This document shows, piece by piece, positions 33,401 through 43,813 of a stretch of DNA of 64,000 nucleotides (position 1 is its first letter; the number at the start of each line of letters is the position of its first letter). The translations under genes were made by a program, and so were the position numbers. The stretch covers positions 3,348,001 through 3,412,000 of the forward strand of contig JYIP02000005.1 of NCBI GenBank assembly GCA_001051155.2, written 5' to 3'. The notes beneath the pieces were generated by a model. The model was given only the letters and a program-made list of their open reading frames with translations, made no database searches and was not told where the DNA came from. The stretch comes from Chrysoporthe austroafricana (lineage: Eukaryota > Ascomycota > Sordariomycetes > Diaporthales > Cryphonectriaceae).

Positions 33401-34729
33401 GCGGCAACAGAGCCTGAGCTGCCTCAAACTGCGTCTGATTCGCTCGAGCCAGACGAAGAAAGCCCGATCAATGTTGAGACGATTCAACACTCGGGTCCGG
33501 TCGGGGATGGAACCGTGACCGAGACGCAAGAGCAGCTCATGGGGATGTCCGGTGGCCCCGAAACTGACGATTACATTTCCCTTTCGGACTCCGGGATCGA
33601 TATCAGCACAGGTTCGGGAGCGAGCGAATCTTTCTCCGAGGAATTTGAGCAAAAGCACATCCTCTCACCAATCGTTGAGGATACCTTTGACTTTGATTCT
33701 GATACGGTGGACTCTATCTTGGACCCTAGTGCTGTTCTGGCTGGGCCGGAATGGGCGCCCGCCCCGGGGCCGTCGGACAACACATGCGCTCGAGATGCTG
33801 ATGCATCCGATTCGACCGCTACCCGAGAATCGCTGTCGGCGGGAGGGCCCGAGAATCCTTCCCAGGAATTCGAATTCGAATCCCCAAAGAGTGCCGCAGT
33901 CCCGGTCCCGACAGCAGATCCGGAGCCCGTCGGTCTGTCCGAAACTGAACTCTCGGCCCCGACCACCAGAAGCTCGCGATCAGTCTCCAACCCGCATCTT
34001 TACTCAGCTCAAGTCGGCCTGGGTAACGCCCAGCTGCTACCTTCCTTACCCATCCTAGCCAGCCGCACCACATCTAACACCACTGGCAATACCAGAGCTG
34101 GCCGGTCATCCTCCTCCTCCTGGGAGGACTATCTGTCCAGCGGGCGACAATCAAGTGACTCCGTCGACACGATCAAGCTGTCTCCTACTGCCTCCTGCCA
34201 GAGCGAAGAGGACGACGAAGAGGGGCCGCATTCTCTCAAGCGCCTTGGTACCCCTACTGCAGGCCTCCTCGGCCTTCACGAGCCTCGGTGGGCCGAACTC
34301 GGGATCCGCACCGCGCTCACCGGTACTCATGCTTTTGATCTGCCGTCTGCAGCACGTGTGACCAAGTGCCCCAAGCCCGAATGTGAGGATATCGAGAAGT
34401 CCAACCAGGCAGCAGACGGCTATGTAGAGGAGCTCTGCGTTGATGGGCCCGAGAGGTCCTTATCGCCACGCAAAGTCGTCCTCCTCAAACACGAAAAGAG
34501 CGCCAGCTCGATCAAGTCCGCAACCAAGACACACAGATTGGACAAGAAGCAGAGTCGGGAACTCAAGAAGCAAGAGAGGAGCATGAAGGCCCAGGCCGAG
34601 ACCATACCGGCCAGTGGACAGACCACCCTCCCAGAAGATGATGGGATTGCTTCTAGGTTACCGAAAGCGATGATGCTTGTTGCCGGGCTGGCCTTTGCCT
34701 CGTCTGTTGTGAGTCGACACCACTCTTGA
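30500..34729 (+). CDS. Large uncharacterised protein (1,409 aa), probable C-terminal membrane anchor
   Basis: No named domain recognised; some fungal genomes carry long proteins of this layout under vague names. Single exon. The ATG at 30500 has a good context (A at -3, G at +4); the next Met is residue 41. Residues about 50-520 look folded, with mixed hydrophobic pattern, several cysteines and histidines (for example GYDGVPDCDCQHIDENAFD) and helical stretches. From about 520 (YYSPSRPYTPRTP) to 1,200 it is Ser/Pro/Glu/Asp-rich and probably disordered. A short conserved-looking block, KRLGTPTAGLLGLHEPRWAE, lies near 1,246-1,265. A Lys/Arg-rich helix (about 1,330-1,367) precedes a hydrophobic segment, AMMLVAGLAFASSVVS, at the extreme C-terminus, as in tail-anchored proteins. 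Codon use is steady throughout, so it looks like a real gene. Confidence 0.8.
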   Translation: MACDAAPRHGVDSLPQTLGRQFHYVDEVDLGNSFHHSVRHEMIPDMSALLSPVEEEHRGFAWEAPLAVHVHIKFHDSAIRSAYDRTYFSSQSFTPTDRICRGLLRRIQHCSEELITRRDSNALNPTQCLHKGPKSLRFELTFSIHRKGHFGTWAERAFESYQKHTLTSISAMDVLRSTHDIVGMFLRRHDAEFQWTDDPAHNCFPDKPETFTPSLTGPPDLRCIPRGLFIDSSQTWEFVPGYFLELTLKSSDPAQCRSEITKTLRFDSRQTSPLNVGFGEELLWQAYMTVQDVFDQRKSTFDLEHVNCDGYDGVPDCDCQHIDENAFDVELRVVNNLGPVYEHLHRSIHNRLRLSIHLDGQDCDDFVSKISARLQQFRDRTDKKVEKLHDFDFRIAELIGHGWHLKNCARFIIDGRQSHSRRGIEALLDRIRTGVKDVLRAHDVAIQMIAYKRGHLVFDKALIARDHQQTPVPDNSISGRDQQHMLLARLKIRIQRDIDMICRDTCNLDDVPDIPRTPEQPLRHARSYYSPSRPYTPRTPASYIFYQVAPGTPAKFATHPATPPEVPIRKSSRAFPLVPARYKEKSESESDMAVKVQDPAVGLGFDDRNQARSGTAKVGPAIELRLPAVTHDTRPESASGRGDVPGLKPAAEVFPALKRSDYDTDSSSTHSSMPALTESDASTPDQRMLITPNFRRSSSPFGRNPALMSGSETHLPSTLWMVDNSAPSSTTFPEVERFVGPKPVVAQTDKLPSGHPVTPGRADAAPVDTPRALMTPSGDEKTPLAHRHLQGPTEPELLEDPATSRKPSPHDITHQTLNIPEIIIGEHDSEPDCPRPVTAEPAEPENVDNAPQDIPTEGWLLHVEDQDVLSYETHKSYEDSEVGVAAAEYGSSGEALSSSTVTSQGSMDQVAELEDDELANGNSSVSRQPHQNPPAQTTGTVEEPESLMPAEQLGSNASTSSGSVSSCAATEPELPQTASDSLEPDEESPINVETIQHSGPVGDGTVTETQEQLMGMSGGPETDDYISLSDSGIDISTGSGASESFSEEFEQKHILSPIVEDTFDFDSDTVDSILDPSAVLAGPEWAPAPGPSDNTCARDADASDSTATRESLSAGGPENPSQEFEFESPKSAAVPVPTADPEPVGLSETELSAPTTRSSRSVSNPHLYSAQVGLGNAQLLPSLPILASRTTSNTTGNTRAGRSSSSSWEDYLSSGRQSSDSVDTIKLSPTASCQSEEDDEEGPHSLKRLGTPTAGLLGLHEPRWAELGIRTALTGTHAFDLPSAARVTKCPKPECEDIEKSNQAADGYVEELCVDGPERSLSPRKVVLLKHEKSASSIKSATKTHRLDKKQSRELKKQERSMKAQAETIPASGQTTLPEDDGIASRLPKAMMLVAGLAFASSVVSRHHS

Positions 34730-36392
34730 AGAGGGAAGGAAACGTTCACGGTCACGAAGGTTGGACAAAAGCCCTGTGAAGGGTCTGCTGGAATATCGCC
34801 CGCGTAGATTGAGAAGGCCGCTTTAGTGTGAGAGGCTGTCTACATCACATCACTTGGTTCTGCCTACCGAGCATATACTTTGTTGAAGCATTGGTACGGT
34901 GGCGGTGGTTCGCCTAGCGTGCTTGCGCGCGCGTATCGCTGAAGTTGGATAGCATCGAGTGACCGAAGCAGAGTTATTTGCATGCTCACTTAAATATTTG
35001 TACATATTGTACAGCAGTAGCCACTAGCCATACTTGGCCTTTCGTTTGGTCTGCCTTCTGTCAAGCCTCCATAGTGAGTGTGGCAAGAAGGCAAGAAAGA
35101 ACGTAAAGAATAAAAAAGAAAAAAGAAAAAAACTTATATGAGTACAAGATTTGGTTAAGTGAGTCCTTTTAGTGCTGATCATAGGCACATAAGATGCAGA
35201 GAAGCGGTGGTTTAGGATCCTATGGGTTCTTCCCAAGCCTTGGTGTGGCCACTGGCATCTCTTTCACCACATTCTCCCGTCAAGGTAAGAAAGACCATTG
35301 CAGTTCCAGTCTCTTGAGACCTGAGAGAACCATTTGTTTTCCATTTGCTCGCATCGCTACCCTCACCAGTGGAGGGCGGAGGCCTACATCGATTCGGACT
35401 CGTGAGGCTTTCAACAGCAGGGCTTTCGACACATGAGAGACCCAGCGTGCCAGCGTGCGTTCTATCCCTCGCAGGAAGTCCAGCAGGAAGGCGGCCAGGG
35501 ATGTTGAACCCAACAGCCCTACAGAGACAGGCGATCGCCCTACCGGGTCGCTCCCGAGGGACCAGAGTTCAAGCTCTATAGAACGGTGTGGGTATCTGTT
35601 CGTCTAGGTATGATCATGACGATGCTCTGCATGTGGACGGAAACCATCTGCTACCCGCTCGGAGGCGTACTCTGTCTCGGTTCCGTCGGCGAGCTCAGGT
35701 ATCTCGCGCCTTTGTGGGTCCTTGTGTATCTGTGCTCAACCAGTAGACGGACTCCTACTATGACTTGCCTCTCTCACATTTAGGCGGCCTTCGGAGAGGC
35801 TTTGAAGTCGGGGCCGAATATGCTCACAGTCTTCCTATCTAAAGTTCTTATGGTGGTCTTCTTAGGCTGCCGGGGGGTCAATACTAGAACTGTGATCTAT
35901 AGGTGGCCGAATTTAGAGAACGCCGGTAAGTCTAGGCTCCTAAGATGCCTGTAAATAACAACCAACACACATCGTCTATAAGTCTTAATGCTTGGAATAT
36001 ATCAGAACGAACGAGCACTAGTCCTGCGGCTGGTAAGTAGACATCGTTGACGCTCGTGAGACGGGCTGTCGCAAACTCCCTCGCACAGCCAAATCAACGA
36101 AGACATTGAAAGGACTATAATTCGCCCGTCGTCTGATCGGTGTCATGCATGAACACCCCGTCAAGGCGCACTCTGACATCGTACAGAGAAGCGGCTGTGC
36201 TTGAGCACCTGCATGATTTCCGCCTTCTACGCTCTTCATCCAGGCGGGTATGTGCAGAGAAAGCCCCGGCTGGCTGGGGGTGGTCGGGTTGGGGATGAAA
36301 CCAAAGTAGTGCCAGAGATCGCAATACAACGGAGCGCCTGCGGGCGAGCTACACTGACCAATCTATTAATTTCCTATGCTCGACGGGCCCCT
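34730..36392. other. Intergenic, with a possible unrecognised spliced open frame
   Basis: A 1.66-kb spacer between the 1,409-aa gene and the convergent F-box gene. A stretch from ATG 35194 has clean intron-like borders (gtaaga at about 35286 to ctcaccag near 35369) and the joined frame stays open to about 35581, but the peptide has no recognisable domain and no consistent continuation. I treat it as unproven. Near 35100-35135 there is an A-rich low-complexity stretch. Confidence 0.35.
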
Positions 36393-38396
36393 TTAGAACC
36401 TCACAATCGTGATCCGCCCCTCCCTGTCCTCCCCAACGAGCCACCTCTCGTCCCCACAGATGAAGCCCTTGCCTAGCAGCTCATCCCACATCTCATCTGC
36501 GAACTGGACCTCCTCGTTGCCATCTCTCTCATGCTTCCCGGCCTTCCTGCTTCCACCGTCTCTGGTAGGCCCGGGTGCTCTCTTGCGGCTGCCGTTGACG
36601 GCTCCTAGCCCGCCGTTCAGACGCGTATCGATACTCCCGCCCCTCATGTCCCGGCCACCGTCCCCACCAGCGGTTGAGGACGACGACGACGAGGCCGACG
36701 ACGAAGCTGTACCTCCAACTCCACGCACCCCCCTCACCGACAGCGAAGGCCGCACGTGCACGCTCAGCGTCTCGAGCATGAAACAGTGCCGCGCCGCCAC
36801 CCTCACGCCAGCCCGGAAGTCCACCGCCTCGCTCACGGTCAGGTACGGGAACTCCTCGTGGCGCCAGCAGGGGGCCCAGCCCAGCCAGCGGGCCGGGGCG
36901 GCGCGCAGCGAGGCGTCGAGCGCCTGAAAGAGGGTTGCCGGCGTCTGGTGTGCCGAGGGGGCGGAGCCGTTCCAGATACCGGGTGACGTGGTGATGTTGC
37001 TGGTGCTAGTGCTGCGAAAGCTGCTGGCGATGGTGGTCTTGGTACCAGCCAGGGGCCCTTGGGCGGAGGGGGCGTCGAGCCGTGAGCAGAAGGACAGGTT
37101 GACGTCGCCGTTTGCGCCGCACTGGTCGAGCCAGCGGGGGCCCTGGACGACCTGCTCGTCCTCCGGCCCGCCGCCGCCACCCGCAGCAGGGCCGTCGGCG
37201 GGCCCGGGTATGACTGGCACCCCCGTGCTCCTGACGAGGTGCACCCTCGGCGGGTTCAGGCTGCTGTGCCCGCCCCGCGCCCAGCGGTGTTCCTCCTCGA
37301 CGAAGTACAGGCTCCGCCCGTCCAGCCCCAGCCCCGTCAGCCGCGGCGTCGACCGCTGGCGGACCCCGTAGAACGCGAGCGCGGACCACGCCATGCGTCT
37401 GACGATCCTCGCCGGCGCTGCCGGGGACGAGATGTCCCAGACGACGACGGACTCGATCGGGTCGTCCTCGCCCCACGGCGAGCGGTTCGGCTGCCAGACG
37501 TACACGGCGTAGTGCGTGCTCGTGTGCGCCGAGAGGAAGCGGTCTTGGGCGTTGAGGGGGAGGCCCAGGAAGTGGAGCTTGAAGTCCACGCGGGGCGTGA
37601 TCTCCCAGCCTCCTCCGCCTCCTCCTGAGGCGGTGGGCGTGCACCTCACATCGAAGGCGGAGACGTAGTGCCGGTGACACTCTTCGCGGTCGTTGAGCTG
37701 ATGGTACGCCAGCCGCTCGCACCACTCGAACACCAGCACGCCGTCCGCGAGCCGCACCCGCCGCACGATCCTGTCATCGTCATTGGGGAAGGGAACCTCG
37801 ACGGCCTCGCGGCTCTCCAGGTCGAGGAGGCGCCACGGGTAGAAGTACTCCCGGACCTCGTCGACGACGTCGTCCCGGTGGACGCGATAGACCAGCGCCC
37901 CGCCCTCCTGGTCATAACACCAGCTCGGGTCCGGGTAGTGGAACGGCGCCACCTTGTCGTCGAGCCTGAGATAGCGGTCCCACGTCGCGACGGGGTAGAA
38001 GTGCTCCTTTTGGTCCGGGCCCGTGGTGCCGAGCCGGATCTTCTCGATGGAGCGTAGCGTGGCGGTGCGCAGGTGGTGGTATCTGCTGGCCACGAGGGCG
38101 AAGGTCCGTGTCCAGTCTGGGCCCCGTCGTAAATCTTGGACCTCGTCCTCCTCCGCGTCTCCGTCCGTCGCAGACATGCTGGCTGTCGCTGCGAACTCGC
38201 CACCCCCAGCGGCATATGCCAGCCGCATCTCGCGGCACCTCGGGAAATGCCACTTCAGGAGCTGAAGGCTCAGGTCCTGCTCCGTGAACGAGGCCTGCCA
38301 TCTCCGAGACACCCGCCGGCATAGCACGGCAGTCCGAGCGGACAGGTGCACGGCGATGAGCAGGAATAGGTCGTGGGGTAGGTCGATGATCTCCAT
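36393..38396 (-). CDS. F-box protein
   Basis: Probable substrate adaptor of an SCF ubiquitin ligase; target unknown. Single exon, 667 residues from the ATG at 38396; an in-frame ATG at 38459 would add an Arg-rich 21 residues. The F-box occupies residues about 1-45 with the pattern DLPHDLFLLIAVHLSARTAV...CRRVSRRW and would bind Skp1. The remainder contains repeated Trp/Asp-rich strands (for example FYPWRLLDLESREAVEVPFP, VVVWDISSP, GLDGRSLYFVEEEHRW) and looks like a beta-propeller-type ligand domain without canonical WD repeats. A linker near residues 550-640 is Ser/Gly-rich and low complexity. The C-terminus returns to order (DEMWDELLGKGFICGDERW). Both flanking genes are unrelated. Confidence 0.8.
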   Translation of the reverse strand: MEIIDLPHDLFLLIAVHLSARTAVLCRRVSRRWQASFTEQDLSLQLLKWHFPRCREMRLAYAAGGGEFAATASMSATDGDAEEDEVQDLRRGPDWTRTFALVASRYHHLRTATLRSIEKIRLGTTGPDQKEHFYPVATWDRYLRLDDKVAPFHYPDPSWCYDQEGGALVYRVHRDDVVDEVREYFYPWRLLDLESREAVEVPFPNDDDRIVRRVRLADGVLVFEWCERLAYHQLNDREECHRHYVSAFDVRCTPTASGGGGGGWEITPRVDFKLHFLGLPLNAQDRFLSAHTSTHYAVYVWQPNRSPWGEDDPIESVVVWDISSPAAPARIVRRMAWSALAFYGVRQRSTPRLTGLGLDGRSLYFVEEEHRWARGGHSSLNPPRVHLVRSTGVPVIPGPADGPAAGGGGGPEDEQVVQGPRWLDQCGANGDVNLSFCSRLDAPSAQGPLAGTKTTIASSFRSTSTSNITTSPGIWNGSAPSAHQTPATLFQALDASLRAAPARWLGWAPCWRHEEFPYLTVSEAVDFRAGVRVAARHCFMLETLSVHVRPSLSVRGVRGVGGTASSSASSSSSSTAGGDGGRDMRGGSIDTRLNGGLGAVNGSRKRAPGPTRDGGSRKAGKHERDGNEEVQFADEMWDELLGKGFICGDERWLVGEDREGRITIVRF

Positions 38397-39120
38397 GTTA
38401 GCTTGTCGTCCGCGGCGCTGTCCACCCCTCGTAGGTCGCGCGCTAACGAGATGAGGCACCTCTGCCCCTGCCGTCGCGCGTAGTATTCCGATGCCTTTAT
38501 TTCGAGCCCACCATGGGGCTTGTCAGCCTGACACTTTTCCTAAGAGGCTCGTGATGAATCCCGGCCTTCGATCTCACAGTCGTGGCCGGATTGACTCGGA
38601 GGGTGCGGGGCCGCTTGGCTGGCTGACTGGACAACTCTTTGACGAAACTGATTCTGCTTATTGAGAGGCCTATAAATATGCACCCCACGTCCCTCAGAGG
38701 CTGTGGATGGTCATCGAGTGATGCTGCCCGTTTGGTGCAGTACTGCAGCACGTCAATGGTATGCTTAGTTTGTACGGTATAAGTCAGGCAGCTTGAGGCG
38801 GGAACATCCTGGACTATATCCGACACTCGCCGGTCGTCCGGTTACAACGTCTTAGCAGGCAGTGCAACGCGCCTCTACTTTCGAAATATGACGAACTGGC
38901 AACAGAATCATTTGCATCGAATTTGTCCTATCTTGAGATAGCTTATAGCCTCCTTGGTATGACGGAGACGTAATAGCAAAACCTGGCTCAACAGAAGTGA
39001 CGTGTGGGAGAGGGCCGAGCACGATCGATCCATCAAGCCCTAGCATTGCGTTTAAGCACCTAGACAGTCTCAACATTTCCTGCTTATGTACAGTAACCTT
39101 AATTTGTAGCCGAACCCAAT
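38397..39120. other. Intergenic: F-box promoter and dehydrogenase 3' region
   Basis: A 724-bp spacer between two minus-strand genes. Only short open frames without domains. I see no repeats or RNA genes. Confidence 0.45.
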
Positions 39121-40932
39121 CTAGCTATGCGTAGGCATAGCGACATCCGCCTTCTTACTAATCGCATCGGCTGCGCTCCACAGCGCCGTGACAGTCTTGA
39201 GCTGTGTGTAAAAGTTCACACCGGGCTTGCCATAAAACGTGCTCACGCCACCGCCTGCAATGCTCTTCTTGTTTCCGGTGAAGGAGAACATGGGCAGCGG
39301 CACGGGGATCGGTACATTGATACCGACCTGCCCCGCCTCGATGTTCTTCCTGAACGTCTCGGCCGTCGGCCCGCTGCGTGTGAAGATGGCCACGCCGTTG
39401 CCGTACTCGTTCGAGTTGATCAGGTCGATCGCGTCGTCGAGCGTGTCTACATTGAGGCACACCAGCACGGGGCCGAAGATCTCCTCACGGTAGCACTTCA
39501 TGTCCTTGGTGACGTTGGTGATGATTGTCGGGGCGACCCAGTTGCCGTTGGGATACTTGGCGGGCTTGTAGCCCCGCCCATCCAGCAGGATCGTGGCGCC
39601 CTCCTCTTCCGCCGAGGCGATGAGGCTCTCAATCCGCGCCTTGCTTTCCGGCGAAATCACCGGCCCCAAGTCCGCACCCTCCTCGAACCCGCCGTTGACG
39701 CTCAACCCCTTGGCGCGCTCGGCCAGCTCAGGCAGCCACTCCTTGGTCTCGCCGACCATGACCAGCGTAGACAGCGCCATGCACCGCTGTCCCGCGGCGC
39801 CGAAGGCCGCCCCAACGACGGCGTTGAGAAACTGGTTCTTGTTGCAGTCCGGCAGGACGGCGGCGTGGTTCTTGGCGCCGAGGTTCGCCTGCACGCGCTT
39901 CCCGTTCGCGGAGCCCTTGGAGAAGATGTACTCGCCGGCCTTGTTGCCGCCGACGAACGAGATGGCCTTGATGGCCGGGTGGTCGAGGATGAAGTTGACG
40001 GTGCGGTGGGCACCGTGGACAATGTTGACGACGCCGGGAGGGAAGCCAGCCTTCTGGGTCAGCTCGGCGAGGATCATGGCCGCGCCGGGGTCGCGCTCCG
40101 AGGGCTTGAGCACGAGCGTGTTGCCTGTGACAGTGGCGATGGGGATGCACCAGAGGGGGATCATGGCGGGGAAGTCTGTGGGAACCGCTGGTTAACACAC
40201 GTACACCACTTCAGTCGCATGAACAGGCGGTTGTTGGTGATACTCACTAAAGGGGCAGATAGCAGCCGTGACGCCCAACGGTTCCCGGTATGTCCTCGTC
40301 TCCATATCCTTCGAAACCTCCAGCAGCTCACCCTTCAACAGCTCGGGGGCGCCGCATGCCGCCTCGGCCACCTGCAGGCCTCGGAGGACATCGCCCCTGG
40401 CGTCCGCGAACGTCTTACCCTGCTCTAGCGTAATGCTCGCGGCCAGACGATCCCAGTTCTCCCGGATGAGCGCGACAAACTTGAACATGATCTGCTGCCG
40501 GGCAAGGACGCTCGTGTTCCGCCAGGCCGGGAAGGCCTTCTCCGCGCTCGCGACCGCGGCCTCGAGCTCGGCATTCGTCATCTGCGGGACGCGGGTCACC
40601 AAGTTGTTGGTCGCCGGGTCGTACAGGGGGATATGCTGGTCTGTGGACGAAGGGCGGAACTCATTGTCCACGAAGTAGGGCGTGTTGGTCACCTCGGCTA
40701 TCTTCTCGTGAGTCGTCGGGTAGGAGGTTGCGGTGGATGCCAGGGCCGGGTTGAGGTGTGCCGCGGTGGCGTGTATCCTCCTCACGGCACTGGAGGACGA
40801 CGAGGGAGCCATCCTGGCGGCGGAAGAGGCTGCAGAAGATGAGAGGAGGAGGGGGGGCGACCTGCTGCGGCTTGCTGCGTGGACTGAGCGCGCTGCGCTG
40901 GCAGAAATGCTGCTGGATAATAAACGGCGCAT
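39121..40932 (-). CDS. Methylmalonate-semialdehyde dehydrogenase (acylating), mitochondrial
   Basis: ALDH6-family enzyme converting methylmalonate or malonate semialdehyde plus CoA and NAD to propionyl- or acetyl-CoA, in valine, pyrimidine and beta-alanine catabolism in the mitochondrial matrix. Exons 40932-40248 and 40175-39121, about 579 residues. The start at 40932 gives a typical presequence (MRRLLSSSISASAARSVHAA); an ATG at 40983 would add 17 residues that fit less well. The mature enzyme begins near YFVDNEFRPSSTD. Key motifs: ITLEQGKTFADARGDV, PFNFPAMIPLW (formed across the intron), VLKPSERDPGA, FVGGNKAGEYI and the nucleophile GQRCMALST. GPVISPESKARI and the C-terminal GKPGVNFYTQLKTVT follow. 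No catalytic residue appears missing. Confidence 0.92.
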
Positions 40933-41855
40933 TGGTATGACTGTGATGAGACGGATGGCAGAAGGAGGAGGATAGACCACCACACAATATCTACAACGGG
41001 TCTCTCGAGAGAACCTTCACGGCGTCAACGCGAAGGCTGGTCCAAGAATTCCAGAAAGCGGAGGAAGACCGACTCCGACCATGATCCGAAATCCAATGGC
41101 TGGCCGCCCTTTTGAATGTGAGATGCGACCTGAGCACGGCAGAGCTGAGCGAGTGATAAGGGAGCAGGGGTCCCAGAGCTCCAATGCTCCAATGCGGGGA
41201 AGTCGAGGGCTCGAGGCTCCATACGCAATAGTTACCCAGTCGGTGCCAGTCGTCCAGTATATCCCCAATGGCCAGAGCCCATCCCTGCTATTGTATGCCG
41301 CCGATTGCCGGATCCCGCGGGTATCACCATCCTCAGAGAATATCATATCAGCTTCGTAATGGCATTGTTAATGAGATTGACCGAACCGGCCCGGTCTGGT
41401 CTCGGTGCTTTCAGAAGACCGGGACAGTCTGGCTCTAGTAGAGCCCGGTGGCAGGGCCTGTGGCAGGGTCTCGAGGACTGGAGCTTGGACCAGTCGGTTG
41501 CTTTCCTCCGGTCAAGTGTGGCAATTCCGCCGTCTGAGGCGCCTCACGCCTGGCTGCAGTTCATCAGGGGACGGGACGGAGCTCACTGGAGGTTCGCGAG
41601 AGCAGTGTCAAGACGGGAGGAATCAATTCGTCGTGGCAGGGGGAGGCACTCGGAAAAATTTTGAAGAGTCCATATTTCCTGCGAAACCTAAAAATACACA
41701 CCTTCTACGCCGTGCTCAGACCCTGCCCTGTGCGAAAAGCATCCTGTTTTTTTTTCCGTTTTGGACTTCAGAGATATAAGACCCTATCTCGAGCCTCCAG
41801 CAGCCGCCCCTCAATAATCATTGCTCCCAATCCTTCCCGGCTTCACCTTGTCAAC
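40933..41855. other. Intergenic: dehydrogenase promoter and calnexin 3' region
   Basis: A 923-bp spacer, with the promoter of the dehydrogenase at left and the 3' end of calnexin at right. Open frames here read through the calnexin antisense strand and are not credible. A T-run (about 41747-41756) lies near the calnexin 3' end. Confidence 0.45.
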
Positions 41856-43813
41856 CTACGATTGGCTCCGGGTGGTACGCTTGGTGGTGGTATCCTTGAC
41901 GGCCTCAGCTCCAGAGGAAGCGGCCGCAGCAACCTTGTCCTTGGCCTCAGCCGCCTTGTCCTTCGCATCAGCGGCAGCCTTCTTGGCAGCAGCGGGGGCA
42001 GAGCCACCCAGGCTGCTGACAACGCCAACGATGACAGCGACGAGAGTGATGAAGATGGCACCGATGCCACCGGCGACCTCAGGAACGAACTTGATAGCCT
42101 CAATGGGGTCCTTCTGGGCAATGGTCAGGAAGAGGTCAACCTTCTCCTTGACAAAGAGGACGGGGTCGTCCAGGAACTTGAGGTCAGAGGGAGACTTGGG
42201 CTTGTCGTCGTTCTTGGGGGCGGCGGCCAGCTCAGCCAGCTGCTCAACAGGGTGCTTCAGGTGGAAGGTCTCGTCAGCGAGCTTGCGGGCGTCCTCGATC
42301 GAGTGTCCGATGTAGATGTTGTCGAAGAGGATGTCGTTCTGCATGGTCCAGATCTCGAAGCCGATAGCTCCGATGGGCTCGAAGTTGGCAGGGGTGGTGT
42401 CGTTGAAGAAGTCGGGGTTCTTGATCTTGCGTGGGGCCCAGACACCCTTGTAGGCAGGGTTGTCGATGAACGGCGCGGTCCACTTGCCCTTGTAGTCGGG
42501 GTTCTTCTTCATGGGCTTGGTCCAGGGGCCACAGCCAGAAACCTCGGAACACTTGGGGTTGGCAACGGTAGGGGCGATCCAGTCACCATCCTCCTCGTCA
42601 TCCCAGTCCTCGGGCTTCTGGGCCTCGGGGTCGGGGATGGTGAGAGGCTCATCGACGAGCCAGTCCTCGGGCATCTCAGCCTCCTCGTCAACAATCTCGT
42701 ATGGGGCATCCTCATCCCAATCCTCGGGCTTCTTGGCGTCGGGGTCGGCGATACGGGCCTCATCAACCCAGTCCTCGGGCTTCTTGTCATCAGGGTCGTT
42801 GATCTCCTCAGGGGGGTTGACGGCAGGAATGAAGTCCTCGAGGAGGCTGCCCGTCTTGACCTGGTCACCATTGAGCTCGATGGCGAAGGTGTTGTTGGGG
42901 TGGACGATGAGCGTGTAGAGCTCGGTAGTCTTGACAATACGGGCAGCGTTGGGAGACTTGACGTGCTTCTCCTCGTACTCGCCAGTCTTGGGGTTCTTGT
43001 GGTTGAAGATGAAGTGGATCTTGTTGTTGTGGCCGCACTTGTCAGGACCGAACATGATCACATAGGGTGTGGTGTTGGAGAACTCGTCCTGGTGGAGAGC
43101 CTTGTTCTCGCGCAGGAGCTTCATGTAGGCACCACCGCACTCGAGGCCCTCTATTGCACAAGTCAGTCAAGGTTAGACCGGATGACGGGGAAATAGCTGT
43201 CTGGACATACTCTGGAGCTTGACCTCGTACTGAACGACGAGGGTCTTGCCCTTGGGATCAATCTTCTCTGGGAACTTGGCGGAGATGGCGTGGTGAGCAG
43301 CGGGGTTCTTGACCACAAGACCCTTGTCACCCTCCATGCCCTTGAAGACAGTGGGCTCCTCGACAGCCCACTCGCCAACATAGGCCCACTCCTCCTCATC
43401 CTTGCCAGTGTCCTTCATGTCCTTCTTGGCGTGAGAGGGCTTCCATCGCTGCTCCCAGTCATCTGTGAACTGCTCAAGGAAGGGTGCCTTGATAGTGGTA
43501 GGCTAGAGGATTCATTCAGTCAGCTCTCTGTTGCAGGGTGTTGTCGGTTTTGCCGTGTGCATGCAGGATCATAAACAAGATCATAGGCAGCGCAGGGGAT
43601 TGGTGCGCAATTGAGCTGGCACCGTCATAGGGCGTCCTGGGGGAGGAGGGGGTGGGGGTTTGAGCTTACTGTGAAGGTGGGCAGAGAAGCGTCGACAGAG
43701 GTGGCAGACTCAGCGGCAGATGAGGAGCTCTCGTCACCGAGGGGCTTCTGAGCCTCATCAGCAGCAGCGCCGTAGGCCAGGATGGCCGCGGCAATGAAGG
43801 GCGTAAACCTCAT
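41856..43813 (-). CDS. CNX1: Calnexin (ER lectin chaperone)
   Basis: Type I membrane chaperone of the ER that binds monoglucosylated glycoproteins. Three exons: 43813-43670, 43502-43211 and 43150-41856, about 576 residues, normal for fungi. A signal peptide ([18 protein letters not shown]) is followed by the lectin domain, with [25 protein letters not shown] and [11 protein letters not shown]. The P-domain arm shows the expected repeats: several KPEDW units, then [17 protein letters not shown] and NPAYKGVW units. A transmembrane helix ([20 protein letters not shown]) lies near residue 520, followed by a short Lys/Ala-rich cytosolic tail ending [10 protein letters not shown]. Long antisense frames over this gene arise from the repeated GAC/GAG codons. 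Its promoter may respond to ER stress, but I identified no specific element. Confidence 0.95.

Noticed and set aside
37006..37725. Second minus-strand open frame inside the F-box gene
   Set aside because: Frame-shifted shadow of the F-box protein in GC-rich DNA; Arg/Pro/Ala-rich with no domain.
39127..40428. 433-residue plus-strand open frame
   Set aside because: Antisense shadow of methylmalonate-semialdehyde dehydrogenase; no domain, and it crosses that gene's intron without regard to it.
41661..43196. 511-residue plus-strand open frame
   Set aside because: It is antisense to calnexin and results from the repeated acidic codons of the P-domain; the minus strand encodes the full conserved protein.
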